DNA of 64,000 bases from Stromatinia cepivora (taxonomy: Eukaryota > Ascomycota > Leotiomycetes > Helotiales > Sclerotiniaceae), in assembly GCA_014898415.1 (NCBI GenBank), contig RCTD01000015.1:496001-560000 (forward strand). Direction: 5' to 3'. The position numbers and the translations under genes were made by a program. Within the stretch, counting starts at the first letter, position 1, and the number at the start of each line of letters is the position of its first letter. A model generated the notes under the pieces. That model worked only from the letters and a program-made list of their open reading frames with translations. It did not search any database and was not told where the DNA came from. Shown here piece after piece: positions 9,748 through 21,441 of the stretch.

Positions 9748-12700
9748 GTATGCTTCGATTGACCCCGTTCGAGCTGCAATAATCTGTTTGTAGTCTTGAG
9801 GAGATACCTCTGTCAAAATCAGTTGTTCTTAGAGAGAAAAGTTCCCAATAGTAACTTCTTGATTCTTCTATCGTAGAAATATTGAGTGAATGTCAACCTT
9901 GATGGAGAGTAATGGTTACAATTCACAATAATCACCCACCGAATAGCACAGTTAGTGAGAAAGAAAAATCTCGGTCCTACCTACGGCCACTAATATGTGT
10001 TAGGTGTTTGAGTATAGATATAAAGTTATAGTACAATATTACTTTACCACTGGTTACCTTTGTATCATTTTCATCTTTTAGGCCTGTAATGTCAAGGAAT
10101 TGACAGCAAACATATGGTCTAATCACGAAGATTGAAGATGTATGGTAATAGTTATTGAAGTCTTATTGAAAAGGTGGTGATGACCGAGATATGGCAGAAA
10201 GTTTTCATCCTATTTTTGCAGGCGGTCAAGTAAAAGACCCGACATATTTATTATTCTAGCCAATCCTTTCAGAGTTGATGGGGGTTGATTGAATTTCATA
10301 GGCTATCATGTTCTGTGGTGGAGTCTCCAAACGCAAGAACTTCACAAGGACTGCACAAGGAAGGATCAATCGCTACACGGCGAAATCCGGGAAAAGTCAA
10401 AGTGCGGAGTGCCTGACACTTAGATTATTTATTTCCATGAGAAAATTTTGGAAAAATATTCTACCACATCCCCAATTTTTATCGGCTCCCGAGTTCCTTT
10501 ATCTGTACAAAATTACAAGTAACAAGTCCAAAGTCCCAACTTCTGGGAACTTGATGGTCGCCGGTAAGGTAGGTCCAGCATACCACATTCTGCAAGCGGT
10601 AATGCACAAGGGGGGGCCACTACTCATGCATTCCCCCCCAATGATTGACCGCCCAATTGGTTCTTTTATCCAAGTGAAACTGAGTTCTGACATGGGATTT
10701 GACCCAGGGATGAAGACAACTGATTCATTGAGGCTCCACAATTCGCCCTCTCGCGTTAGTGTCACTGTCACCTCATCGGGTCTTGAAGGTTATCGAATTT
10801 GCACGAACGGCGTTTTCCTTATTTTCCCCTTGTGCCTTCGACTTTACCCTAGTCATCAACTGTCAATCTGTCACCCAACAATGTTACTCCGGGGTTGTTT
10901 GTGGACTCCTTTGATATACGAGGCTTCAAATATCAATGTCGCTATGGTGGAGCGTTACAAAGTGTTTCATTATGCTCCGGAGCAGCGGATACCTACTTAA
11001 TCTTGTCTAACACCGGGGAAAGACTTTCGGTAGCCTTGAAGATGTTTCTATACTTGCACCCCTTGCACCCCTTGCACAAAACTTTCCGATCCTTCGGTAC
11101 ATCGCCAGCATCTCAACGTGGTTAAATAGCAAAACTGCATGGTGATATGGAGTTTTCGGGTCGCCCACCGAACTATTCTTGGAGTAATGTTTACGAATGG
11201 TTTTTGATCGTTACAAGGGAATCTATTTGGTGTTTATTCGAGGTTCCAGTTACACGCATTTACGTTTTCTTACCGCTTGCCGTCGCAAACTTACAGCAAG
11301 CATTTATGGTGGACATCATGGAGGTGTGCGACTACAGCGGAACTCGGAGAATTTCCCGGATTCAACCTGTGTCCCGCCACAGAGTACACGCAACGCACGC
11401 ACTCACCCTCCCAGCATCTATTTTGATTTACTCCATAGCATTCTTAGTATTCAAGATCATTGTGAAGCATAGTGGATCACCAAAAATGCATCACTCCGTT
11501 GGGGAGAATTCGGAGAACTACCCTAGGTATCCAAAAATGCCCCGTTCAACACAAAAGGCAAGCAAAGATCTATAGTTACTAATATTGGACCATGGCAAAG
11601 CAGGTGATGATCAAATCAGAAGGCATACGATATTCGTTAATTCGTTTCAGAATTCAACTATACCCACTAACACACCCTAACATTCGGAATTGATTTTTTC
11701 CAAGCCAATTTAATATATCCCAGCTGGGCCATAGCTTCATATTTTTCTTAAGGAATGATTCGGCAGATATCTTGAGACTTAGGAAATTAGAAGTTTGTCT
11801 GCTCGTTAGCTAATTATTTTGTCTCTCTATCCATAACCATGCAGGAGTCATTTTACGCCAAGAGAAGACGAAGAGTTCTTAAACCGAGTAACCTTTTTAA
11901 CCGGAAAATGAAAAATTCATGATGTGCATCCATGTTGAATATCATCATCATATCACTAATTTGTTATGTTTTTCGACAAGCTCTACCGGCATTCCACGGT
12001 AGTGGATAGCTGTAGATACTAACCGATGTTTTTCTATATCAGATTGAATTTTGAAAGCCTAGGAAAAGAAAAAGAAACATTCAGTCCAAACCCCATCTTT
12101 TCGGGATTAATCCGGCACCTATGGACGTGATATGACGCCAAATTACTCAACGAGAGTTGTCTTGCTTTCATCATAGAGGAGAACGAGTCTCGACTTCACA
12201 ATCTGAACGCTATACTCGAATTGTTAACAAGCCTAAATTTTAAGAATTAAAGCGCCGGGAGAGGTCCCTAGATTCGGGTAGTCCCCCGATGTTAGACAGC
12301 ATCACAGCCACCACAGAGCACATTTGTCGTCATCTTCACCAAATGAACCTTGAAATTTCAACAATAATCCTATTTCAACCGGAGTGGGCGAAATGAGATG
12401 GTGCAGCGATCTTCTTAGCAAATTTTGAATCTTTTCTTGGCTCTTTTTGATTCCACCACGAGTCCAATCCTTCACAATGATACTCAAACTCTATGCAAAC
12501 AAAGATTTAGAGACTAGCACTTTAATTCGGAACTCCTTCGATATCGATAAAAATAACCAGCATCTCAAACATGGCAATTATACCAAAAACTCTTCGGGTT
12601 CTGAAGAATGCCGTATGGAAATCTCACCCAATCCTTCACGTCTAAGTATCATCATCCTTCATCTAAAATCAGCTCCTGACTTTACTTAATCCGTCAGTTA

Positions 12701-15700
12701 GACTCGGATAGAGGGGCACGGTAGTTCTGTTTCTGAAGTGTACAGAACTAATTTAGGAACGTTTTCGACCGCAATGCCACGGCAGCACGAACTTTATTGT
12801 TAAGACATGCAATCCATGCTACGGGAGTAACGTCAAATGTTATCCAACATCACCTAGGTCGCTTCCCCATAATCTGAATACAAGGACATAGTGAATCAGT
12901 GATGGTCTCACCTACAGCGAATCTCCTTGTCAATAACTATCTATTTGATTATCAAGAGTCAATATAAAACAAGCATCCACATAACCACAAGATCAAGTTC
13001 TTACGAAGTTACAGGTCATGTTCATATGATTCTGAGAACGAGAGTAGACCTCATATATCTCATACCGACAAATCGGGAGGCTTATCCTAGCAAACTTCTC
13101 GGATAAACATTCAACCCCTGATGCCCATCTAAGCCTTCCTGATTGACAGCTACCACTTCTGAGGCAGTGCATGTATCTCTTAGGTGGATATTTGGATCCC
13201 GCTAGAATCTTGGAAGCAATTCACGTCGGGCCGGCAAAAAGTAACCATCCAAACAAGCATACTAGCACGCCTCAAACTTTGAATGATGCTTTTTGTGTCG
13301 TCATTCACATCTTTCCCTACATACAGTAGATCATACTAAATTGTTTCTACGCGCGACAGCAGACAATACCGAGGCAATTGCGACTGCTAAGTAGAAGGAT
13401 TCGAGATTTTTGGCTGAGAAAACCCCGCTCACTCGTGCAGCCGTCAGGCGAGCAGCCAGTTAATATCCGGCACAATCAATGCAGCAAATTGAAATCCTCC
13501 AATCCCTTTGAGCCTATAGGCCTATTAGATGCGGCCGAATTCTTCAAGAATTCAAGACTGACAGCAAACTGGACGAATTCGATGCATCATCGCAAACATA
13601 AATGTCCATATCAATCAGATCCTCGTACTTTCGACGCACCGTCGATGTAATGGAGGTACCTGGTTGGAATGGAAGTTGCAGATGATAAACTCCACCGTCA
13701 AACTGTTACGATAATGATACCACTTCTAGGATCCTTTAGCAAAGCTGTAGATAGTTGAGCAATTGGTGTGCGCGCTTATGAATCGACATCACCACAATAT
13801 CAGGTATGCAACGTAAGAATGAAAGAATCATACCGCCCACTTAACCGGCATTTCTGTCGACCATCCCCTCATTTCAATACTCATCCCCCCCCCCACAATA
13901 ATCCCTCAACATTTGGAGTCTTGGCATCACTTCCCAAATCCCCACACTGATCCTCTGGATGCGCTTCCTTTTCGGAAACATACATCCCGCTTCGTTCTCC
14001 GAACGATCGGCTGCCCCAAATAAAAGGTAAAAAGAAGCTTGGTGTAAAACATGAAACACCAATTAGGCTCTATAGAACTCGCCATTGGACAGACACGGTG
14101 CTTCTGGGCCGACAGAACATCTCCATGCCTTGAGACCTTTGACGCCTCGAGAGAGTGTTGTTGAAGAACCGGAGCTTGAAACGTCAATGCTCTTACCTTG
14201 GTTTTTCCTCGTCAACAAAAAAGCTACATTTATAGGAGCCGGGTTGATAAAAATTGGATGACAAATTGACGATGGAAGCTCTATACTATCTGCATCTTAC
14301 AACATTCCCTCTCATATACAGCCTTGCATACATTATCATGCACCTCGACCATGTCTTGGGAACACGACCTGCTAATCCAGACAAACCCCAGTGAATCGCT
14401 TCAAGGTACCAGTGCTAACAACACACTTGTAGCAAGGATATACAAAGGATATACAAGGATAGTAGGTACCACCACCTTATCCCATCACTATTATTCCCAG
14501 TACCAAATGTTCTACCTCTCCTACCAGGTTTGTGCCGCGTCGCCTATTAAATCTCCTATGGGCACAAATCGTGCATCAGTTATCCTTAATATCATCACAG
14601 GCCTAGACCTAGACCATTCTCGGAATCAAAGCATTGTCCACATACATATCCGCCTTTGGCGTCAAGAAAATAAAGATCATCAGAAAAGAAATTCAGGAAA
14701 ATCACGCACGCGTTATCCGTTATCTCACATTTGCATATTCCAAATATCGGTATCAAATCACACGAGCTAGGAAAATCTTCAAAAGTTCCAAAGTTCCTAA
14801 GCTAGAGCCTTCTTTTCAAACAGTCGTACAATACAATACACACATGTATCTAATGTATCTATACATCTATATACTTGCCTAGATTCTAGACCCTACCATC
14901 TATTATTCTCACATCCCATCTGCTCGGCTTCTCGATTCAAGACTTGCGTCGCCCCCAAAAGCATCCACTCCCAAAACATAATAGCTTCGAGTCATTGGAA
15001 TTTACCCTGTCCTATCAACGGCCCGAACCTGTCGGTATCCTCTGCCGGAAGTGGATTGGAGTCCGCATATATGCAAGTAGGAACGCTTACTCACGCCACA
15101 ACCCGAGAAATTCTGCAGGGAGGACATCCTTCACAAATATCAGTGGACGCCATCCACTGAACGGTGAACTAGGTGTGCAAGTCGAACAGATTCCCGGTAT
15201 GTATTTTTAATTTATTCGAGAGATCTACTTCCTTCTACATGTCGTTTTATGTTCTGGAACGGCAACGGCTCATCAGTACGAGCTGCCTGACAACCATCTG
15301 CTTGAGCCTTTATTTACCGCTGAAGAGTTGAGTCAAGCGCGCAATCAACAAGTGCATATCATGTCCCGAAGTATGACAGGACCTCCCTGTCGACCCGACT
15401 ACCAAATAAGGACGAGCTCGCAAGTTTGCATCTCAATCGGGAAAGATCTTTAGATGGATTTGCCTCATGGCCATACCCACCTTAGGATTTACCACCCTTG
15501 ACGTTTGCTTCATGCAGAGTGTTCCGGTAACTACTGTTCACTGTCTCATATCTTTAGACCCTGCCGATAAACTGCCACAAGAAACTGGACCGACGAAGTT
15601 TTGACTATCACAATCATGCCGCTACTTTTTAGCAGAATAGTAGTTCTTATTATATACATGGATGGCCGCGTAGCAGTGAAACTTAGGGCCTAGCAACCTC

Positions 15701-16465
15701 TGGCGAACCTCTTCTTTTGAATGCTTGCCGTTCACTCTTGGCAATCAATTACTCCAGATTTCCCAATCAGCCTTAAAGCGGAAGCTCAATGCTTGCATCT
15801 CCGTCATATACCCTCCTATTCAACCACCCACCCAAGTCCATTATAATACGAAAAGCTCATATCACTTGTTTATCGGCACATTCTTTTCTCTCTCTAACAC
15901 ATTTACCGCTTAAAATGGTCATTCTCCTTTAAAGCATTTGGACTTTCCCGATATGCGACCATATACTTCAATGTAATTGGCTGATATTCATTCTATCACA
16001 GATTAAACACCTCCACCTCACGGATCAGCTGCCGACTTTTGATATATCTAGCATTGAACGATTCAGTAGGGGAATTTCTAGCTTGAGCACACAGCAGGCG
16101 TGCTTCGGATTTTGGCAGCCCTCCACGTTGTACAATATTGTTCCCCTGCGGCGCATCGCAGATTTTCCCAGATCTCCAACACACAGAGCAGTTGAGACAT
16201 TACCTGTTTCTGACTAAAACTTTTATGACTAGATTTTATAGACATTTTGAGGATTATACCAACGATAATTTCTGATTATTATTTACTATTTTATCACAAT
16301 ACTTTATAGACCGGTACATACCGACCAAGCGATGAAGCTAAACCACCAATAACGACATCTTTAACAAACACATTTCCAATATCGGTATTTTCTTCTCATA
16401 GATACATCGAATTGACCTCCAGACACTATATTGGTTAAAGAAAACAGATCTCGCAAGCTCCAACA
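9748..16465. other. 6.7-kb spacer between divergent genes, upstream of a Zn2Cys6 regulator
   Basis: The stretch separates the divergent adenine deaminase (minus) and regulator (plus) genes. It contains unrelated open frames, the longest 230 codons at 10308-11000 and 142 codons at 11147-11575. None has a recognisable domain or plausible protein composition. Pyrimidine-rich patches are scattered through it, some with CCAAT-like strings (for example near 10650). It probably contains the extended promoter and 5' UTR of the regulator at 16466. No tRNA, repeat array or transposon was recognised. Confidence 0.4.
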
Positions 16466-19081
16466 ATGACGGATCCACTGCATAATTCATATCCCAGATC
16501 ACCGATACCTTCTACATCATCTTATGATTCATCTTCGGTATCTTCTGCGACCTCTCCAAGGCCTCAAGGATTATACGAAGGAGGATTGATGGGAGCTTCG
16601 CCACGGCCACTTACAGGAAACATTTCTCATCCTCAGCACATATCAATGACATCAGGGCTTCCGCCACCGGGACAAAGTCCCTTCCATCACAGTTACAGCT
16701 CTGCTACTACCTCACCAGGCGGAATAGGAATGGAATCCATGGCCTCTAATGGGTCGTCAAGCGGCACTCCAGGTCCATCTGTCGGACAGATGACATCGGC
16801 TAACATGCAAGCGCAGAAACGAGCTTATCGACAACGGAGAAAAGATCCCAGTTGTGATGCTTGTCGAGAGCGCAAGGTTAAATGTGATGCGACAGAAACA
16901 AGTAGCTGTTCGGAATGCTCAAGTAGGGATGTCAAATGTCAATTCACTAAAGAGACAAATAGGCGTATGTCTTCCATCAAACAAGTTCAAGATCTAGAGA
17001 AACAGATTGCTCAAGTCAAGCGCGAAAATGGTCAATTAAGAGCTATGCTCAGTATGAGGGAGGATCAAATGGATGTCGATGGTGATGGTTTGGCTCAGAC
17101 ATCTGTATATTTGCCGGAAATTGGATCGCAACCTAAAAAAAGATCAAGAGCACCTCCACCGCACGATTTGTCCAGAGTGCAATCAAATATTGGGAATTAT
17201 AGCCATGGGATCTTCAAATCTCCAGCCCTCTATCGACAAACAAAAACACCGGCGAACTGGTCTTCTCAACCTCCGGAACTACCACCCAAACACCTCGCAG
17301 ATCACTTATTAAGAGCATATTATTCATCCATACATCTGGTAACACCTATATTGCATTGGCCCAATTTTCAGCGCGAATACGAAGAAGTTTATAAAAAGGG
17401 CTCCTTTGAAACCTCATCCCGAACTTGGTCTGCACTATTCTTCGCAGTCGTGGCAGTTGGTGTTTTATTTAGCACCGAGCCTAGTATCCAGAGACCTTAT
17501 AAAGGCAAAGAATACATAGAGATATCTATAAGTCTATCGGATCCTTGGAATGACGAATACTGCATAGATCATGCTCGAACAGCCCTTCTTACTAGTATCT
17601 TTCTATACGAAATGAGTATTAAATCGGCAGCATGGACATGGTTAGGATCAGCTGTTCGTATAGGTCAAGATCTGGGTTTTCATAGCGAGACCGGACCGTG
17701 GCAATTAGTTGAAGATGAAATGCGCAGACGAGTCTGGTGGGGAATCTACATTTGGGATCGTCATATGTCACTTGAGCTCGGAAGACCTCTCCTAATCGAC
17801 GATATAGACTGCGACGTTAATCTTCCCAACCCCATCGACGAATTTTACTTGCACCCTAGCTATCGCTCTCCGCCCGTTCCGCAAAATGGCGCACCATCTG
17901 GCCCATCTTCAACATTTCTCCTCCCTATCATCCACATAATGCGTTCAATTGGACCACTTCTCAAAAGTCTCAAATTACCCATCGTCCCCCCCTCCACAAT
18001 CTCAACCTTCGACACACATTTCACATCTTGCCTCTCACACTTCCCACCTCCCTGTCAATTCTCTTCCCTCGACCCTCTCGATCCAACTATGCTAACATCA
18101 ATCATCCACCTCCTAAATGCACGTCTCTCACTCCATCGCCATAATCTCATCACCACCTCTCCACCCGATTTACGCGCTAGCGCTATTGAATCATGTATTC
18201 ACGATTCCCTAACCAGCGCATCCGTACTCACTCGATCACTCCCCAATTTCCCACCCAATTCACCACAAACTCGTTCCTGGGGCCAAACAATTAGCGCAAC
18301 GGTTGTCATGCATATATGGCGGTGTACACTATTTTTACTATTCGGAGGACAATTCGAAGCAGCTATGACGTGTATTAGAGCACATACCCATATTGGGTAT
18401 TCGAGAGAGGTAAATGTGGCTTGTGGACGATATATGGGATTTTTCTTGACGGTGTTGATTGAGAAGAAGAGGGGTTTGTATTCGGGGGAGAAGGGGAGAG
18501 AGCTGGGGTATTTGGGTCAGAGGGGTGGGAGATTTGAAATGGATGAGGAGGTTTTGGCTTATTTGAGTGCGGATTTGCAGGGGGGTGATGAGGCGTGGGT
18601 TTGGCAGGGGAGGGAGGTGATGGGGATGAGAAGTCCGGTTGCTAGTGGTGTAGGTGGGACGGGAGTACTTAGTCCGATTCTTGGGAGTGGTGGTGAGAGG
18701 GATAGGGAGATGAGCGGGATGAGTGGATTGAGTGGGGGATTTTTGGTGCTGAGGGAAAAGGAAGCAATGGATTGGGGTGGGTGGGAACGAGTGCAATATT
18801 TGGTGGATGTTTTGGCTAGGGAGTCTGGTGCATCTGCAGCTGCACTTGGACCTGGTCCTGGGTCTGGGCAAATACAAGGAAGTACAGCATATATACCAGA
18901 ATCTCGAGGCGTGTTTGGTTTGGGATTGGGAGTAGGACCGAATGTAGGTGTAGCACCCGGAGTAGCAGGAGGACCAGTGGGAGCAGCCGCGCCCATAGGA
19001 ACCGCACAAACAAGTCCACCAGCAAAGCGAGACGAGCGAAATCGCGGCAACGAACGAATGAGTATTACAAATATCATCTAG
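16466..19081 (+). CDS. Zn2Cys6 transcription factor with fungal-specific regulatory domain
   Basis: This 871-residue nuclear regulator is encoded by one uninterrupted exon. The first 115 residues are Ser/Pro/Gly-rich and probably disordered. A basic patch (QKRAYRQRRKDPS) leads into a complete Zn2Cys6 binuclear cluster with Cys at 130, 133, 140, 148, 151 and 158 (Cx2Cx6Cx7Cx2Cx6C). The next segment, about 166-198, has the heptad pattern of a dimerising coiled coil. The middle homology (fungal_trans) domain spans roughly 275-470 and shows its hallmark around RRRVWWGIYIWDRHMSLELG (near 421). The C-terminus is Gly/Met- and Ala-rich low complexity. The ordering of cluster, linker, coiled coil and middle domain is that of Gal4-class regulators. 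I cannot name the specific regulator or its targets. The very long upstream spacer resembles those of developmental or metabolic master regulators. Confidence 0.9.
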   Translation: MTDPLHNSYPRSPIPSTSSYDSSSVSSATSPRPQGLYEGGLMGASPRPLTGNISHPQHISMTSGLPPPGQSPFHHSYSSATTSPGGIGMESMASNGSSSGTPGPSVGQMTSANMQAQKRAYRQRRKDPSCDACRERKVKCDATETSSCSECSSRDVKCQFTKETNRRMSSIKQVQDLEKQIAQVKRENGQLRAMLSMREDQMDVDGDGLAQTSVYLPEIGSQPKKRSRAPPPHDLSRVQSNIGNYSHGIFKSPALYRQTKTPANWSSQPPELPPKHLADHLLRAYYSSIHLVTPILHWPNFQREYEEVYKKGSFETSSRTWSALFFAVVAVGVLFSTEPSIQRPYKGKEYIEISISLSDPWNDEYCIDHARTALLTSIFLYEMSIKSAAWTWLGSAVRIGQDLGFHSETGPWQLVEDEMRRRVWWGIYIWDRHMSLELGRPLLIDDIDCDVNLPNPIDEFYLHPSYRSPPVPQNGAPSGPSSTFLLPIIHIMRSIGPLLKSLKLPIVPPSTISTFDTHFTSCLSHFPPPCQFSSLDPLDPTMLTSIIHLLNARLSLHRHNLITTSPPDLRASAIESCIHDSLTSASVLTRSLPNFPPNSPQTRSWGQTISATVVMHIWRCTLFLLFGGQFEAAMTCIRAHTHIGYSREVNVACGRYMGFFLTVLIEKKRGLYSGEKGRELGYLGQRGGRFEMDEEVLAYLSADLQGGDEAWVWQGREVMGMRSPVASGVGGTGVLSPILGSGGERDREMSGMSGLSGGFLVLREKEAMDWGGWERVQYLVDVLARESGASAAALGPGPGSGQIQGSTAYIPESRGVFGLGLGVGPNVGVAPGVAGGPVGAAAPIGTAQTSPPAKRDERNRGNERMSITNII

Positions 19082-19755
19082 CATGGGGCGGGTGATGGAT
19101 AGGAGAAGAAAAAAACAGCACACACACCTTCTCAAACTCTTCTACCAAACAACAAATACAAGACACACAAGCAACAAGAATACCATTCCGCAATAATTAC
19201 CCATACCAATACCAACAATAAAACAGCACGAGCACAAGCACAAGAAATTTTCCATTGTATATATTTTCCACAAACTCAAGATCTAGAGTTCCCTACCTAC
19301 CTACCTAGCAAAAGAGGGAAGATTAGAAACGAGGTGCGGAGCTAGAGAAAGACAGGACAAACATGAATCGAATAATAAATAAATATGAGATGTTTTTTTA
19401 TACCCTTATCCGTTATTCTCTATCAGCATGGCGTTAGTATAGATTCTATATAGATACCTACTTTTAATCATTTTCTTTTGTTTGGTTTGTGTTTGTGTTA
19501 GATCGATGGGTATATATACACATATATACATCTAATCTTTCATATTACAAAAACACTTAATGTTGTAATAGAGACCGCACAGATGCGAACTTTTCTCGAA
19601 AATATCATGTGTAACCTTTTGAAATTCTTTCAATTCAGTACAGATCGTATAATAATTATACAAATTAAAAGATAATAATAATAAAATAATTATAAGAATT
19701 AGAGTTTTCAAATGATATAACTTTTATGTTTATTATTTCTCCGAAGGGGTAGGTT
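19082..19755. other. 3' spacer after the regulator, AT-rich, no gene seen
   Basis: The 674 bases between the regulator stop codon and the LTR element probably hold the 3' UTR. A short CTAC repeat occurs near 19291-19307. Composition becomes strongly AT-rich from about 19640 into the element. Confidence 0.4.
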
Positions 19756-19760
19756 TTGAG

Positions 19761-19910
19761 TGTCACGAGATACACGTGATCGCGTACGATCGGGCTAGTA
19801 CAGTACTAAGCTCCGAATCGATCATATATATAGCTTCGTAGCATATTCTCTTTAGCTTTATAGTTTTTAATTCTAAGATTGATCTCTAAACGCTTATTGG
19901 GTTCGTCATA
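19761..19910 (+). repeat. Left LTR of the retroelement
   Basis: This 150-bp direct repeat begins TGTCACGAGATACACG and ends GGTTCGTCATA. Offset from the right copy is a constant 1526 bp with no indel. It keeps C or G at many sites near its start where the right copy has T or A, while the reverse holds in its second half, so both copies have been mutated. Confidence 0.8.
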
Positions 19911-20077
19911 TTATTAAAAGCTTTTCCAGATAAAAAATGGAATAACATCTGTATATACTCATATACACTCTGTTTGCTTTTGTTTAAGTATATCGCTTAT
20001 ACTCTTTTACTTGTATATAGATCTTCTTGATATTATTCGAAAATATTATTTTTTTTCTTACCCTTAATTTCTAAATT

Positions 20078-20778
20078 ATGGATTACAATTCGATAAATCT
20101 TGCGATTGTAAAACTTTATAGCGAAGTGATTCGTCAATGGGATAAAATCTCGTTCTTATATTCCCTGATTCTCAAATGCACTTTTGTTGTTTATACTTTT
20201 TCTTATCCGAAACCCTTTCTCCCTGATCCTGAAAAGTTCAATAGTAGTTCTCAAAAGTTCGATATCTGGCTTCCTTCGATTCAAACGAAACTACAAATAG
20301 ACAGCATTACGATCGGCAATTTTACAATTCAATTTTATTATGTTTATTTCAATCTCGAATCTTATATATAAATTATAATATTACTTCAGTTTTCTTCTTT
20401 TAATCAAAATATTCTTTTAGATCATACAACAATCCTGAATCAATTTATATACATTTATAACAATCCAAATAAAGTTCAAAAAACCGAAAATAAATTATTT
20501 ATTTTCAAACAAAAAACTGATTCTTTATATACTTATATTACAAAATTCAAAAGAACTCTTTACAAAGCCAAAAATCAGAATTGGCCCAATTCGAATAAAA
20601 TCTCAATCTTTTGTAATGGACTCAATATTACTCTTAGAAATCGTTTTTTTCAACAACTTTCTCTTTTCTATTCTTATCCCGATTTTGTTCAGATCATACA
20701 ACAATTAGCTGCTCGCACAATAAATAGATTCCCTACATCATCCCATTTTAATAAATCTAGAGCCCCATATATATTATA
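20078..20778 (+). pseudogene. Degraded retrotransposon gag-like fragment
   Basis: An open frame of 97 codons (20078-20371) contains gag-like text (FNSSSQKFDIWLPSIQTKLQ, then IGNFTIQFYYVYFNLES). Further downstream, with stops and frame changes between, come NSNKISIFCNGLN and FFQQLSLFYSYPDFVQIIQQ. These resemble the capsid region of fungal LTR retrotransposons. Many stops are TAA/TAG in AT-rich context, as RIP would produce. It is not expected to make a working protein. Confidence 0.65.
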
Positions 20779-20809
20779 AAATTCATCCCATTCTCGGAAT
20801 TACAATTCA

Positions 20810-21220
20810 ATGGATATTAGCAATCTTAATATCATTAATACCCTTAACCCTTTTGATATCCAATCGGATAAGTTTAATCGTACTTTGATTCTATTCTGTA
20901 TACGAATATCCGAGTTTTCCTCTTTTGAAAGAACTCTTTTGTATAAACAAAATAAATATATACAATATAGAAATAACTTTTATTGGGTACGAATCTATCC
21001 GTTAAATCCGTATCAAGGAGTTCGAGATCGATAAGAATTTGTTTTGGTTATTATATTGATTATTGAACCTGAAAACGATAATAATAAGGATTTAGGAGAA
21101 ATGATCAATAGCCGATATTTTGAAGATCGTTTGGAAAAGGTATATAGTACAATGAATACATATTCGTTGGCTGTGATACAATCCGTACATCAGGAATTTT
21201 TATCAAAAGAAGATTAATAA
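20810..21220 (+). pseudogene. Second degraded retroelement-derived reading frame
   Basis: A frame of 74 codons at 20810-21034 (MDISNLNIINTLNPFDIQSD at its start, ending NPYQGVRDR) is followed after a stop by about 60 more codons (for example SRYFEDRLEKVYSTMNTYSL) ending near 21218. It lies inside the LTR element and shares its composition. I cannot assign it to a standard retroelement domain. Confidence 0.4.
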
Positions 21221-21286
21221 TCATTTTATACTTAAATCATTCATTTAAAATGAATTCGAGACGAATTCTTCAAAAAAAAGGGATAA

Positions 21287-21436
21287 TATTATAAGATATA
21301 TATGATCGCATACAATCGGGTTAATACAATACTAAGCTCCAAATCGATCATATATATAGCTTCGTAACACACTCTCTTTAGCTCTGTAGCTTTTAATTCT
21401 AAGGTTGATCTCTAAACGCTCGTTGGGTTCGTCATA
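21287..21436 (+). repeat. Right LTR of the retroelement
   Basis: It matches the left LTR over its full 150 bp with no gap. Its first 18 bases differ from the left copy only by C-to-T or G-to-A changes, so the terminal TG has become TA. The following TTGAG is the right half of the target duplication. Confidence 0.8.
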
Positions 21437-21441
21437 TTGAG

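Larger units (their letters stand above)
19761..21436 (+). mobile_element. Small RIP-mutated LTR retroelement with gag remnants
   Basis: The element is 1676 bp with two 150-bp direct repeats at its ends (19761-19910 and 21287-21436). It is flanked by TTGAG on both sides (19756-19760 and 21437-21441), a 5-bp target duplication. The left LTR begins TGTCAC. The interior keeps gag-like protein pieces on the plus strand but no recognisable protease, integrase or reverse transcriptase. It is therefore either internally deleted or a non-autonomous derivative. The LTRs align without gaps and all of the roughly 22 differences I find are transitions, as expected from RIP. Confidence 0.8.

Noticed and set aside
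10308..11000. 230-codon open frame starting with ATG
   Set aside because: No recognisable domain, irregular composition rich in Ser/His/Pro without pattern, and located in the long promoter spacer of a regulator. Likely chance.
11147..11575. 142-codon open frame
   Set aside because: No domain, and overlapped by another unrelated frame of similar quality.
18338..19135. 265-codon frame antisense to the Zn2Cys6 regulator
   Set aside because: Shadow of the G-rich 3' coding region of the sense gene.
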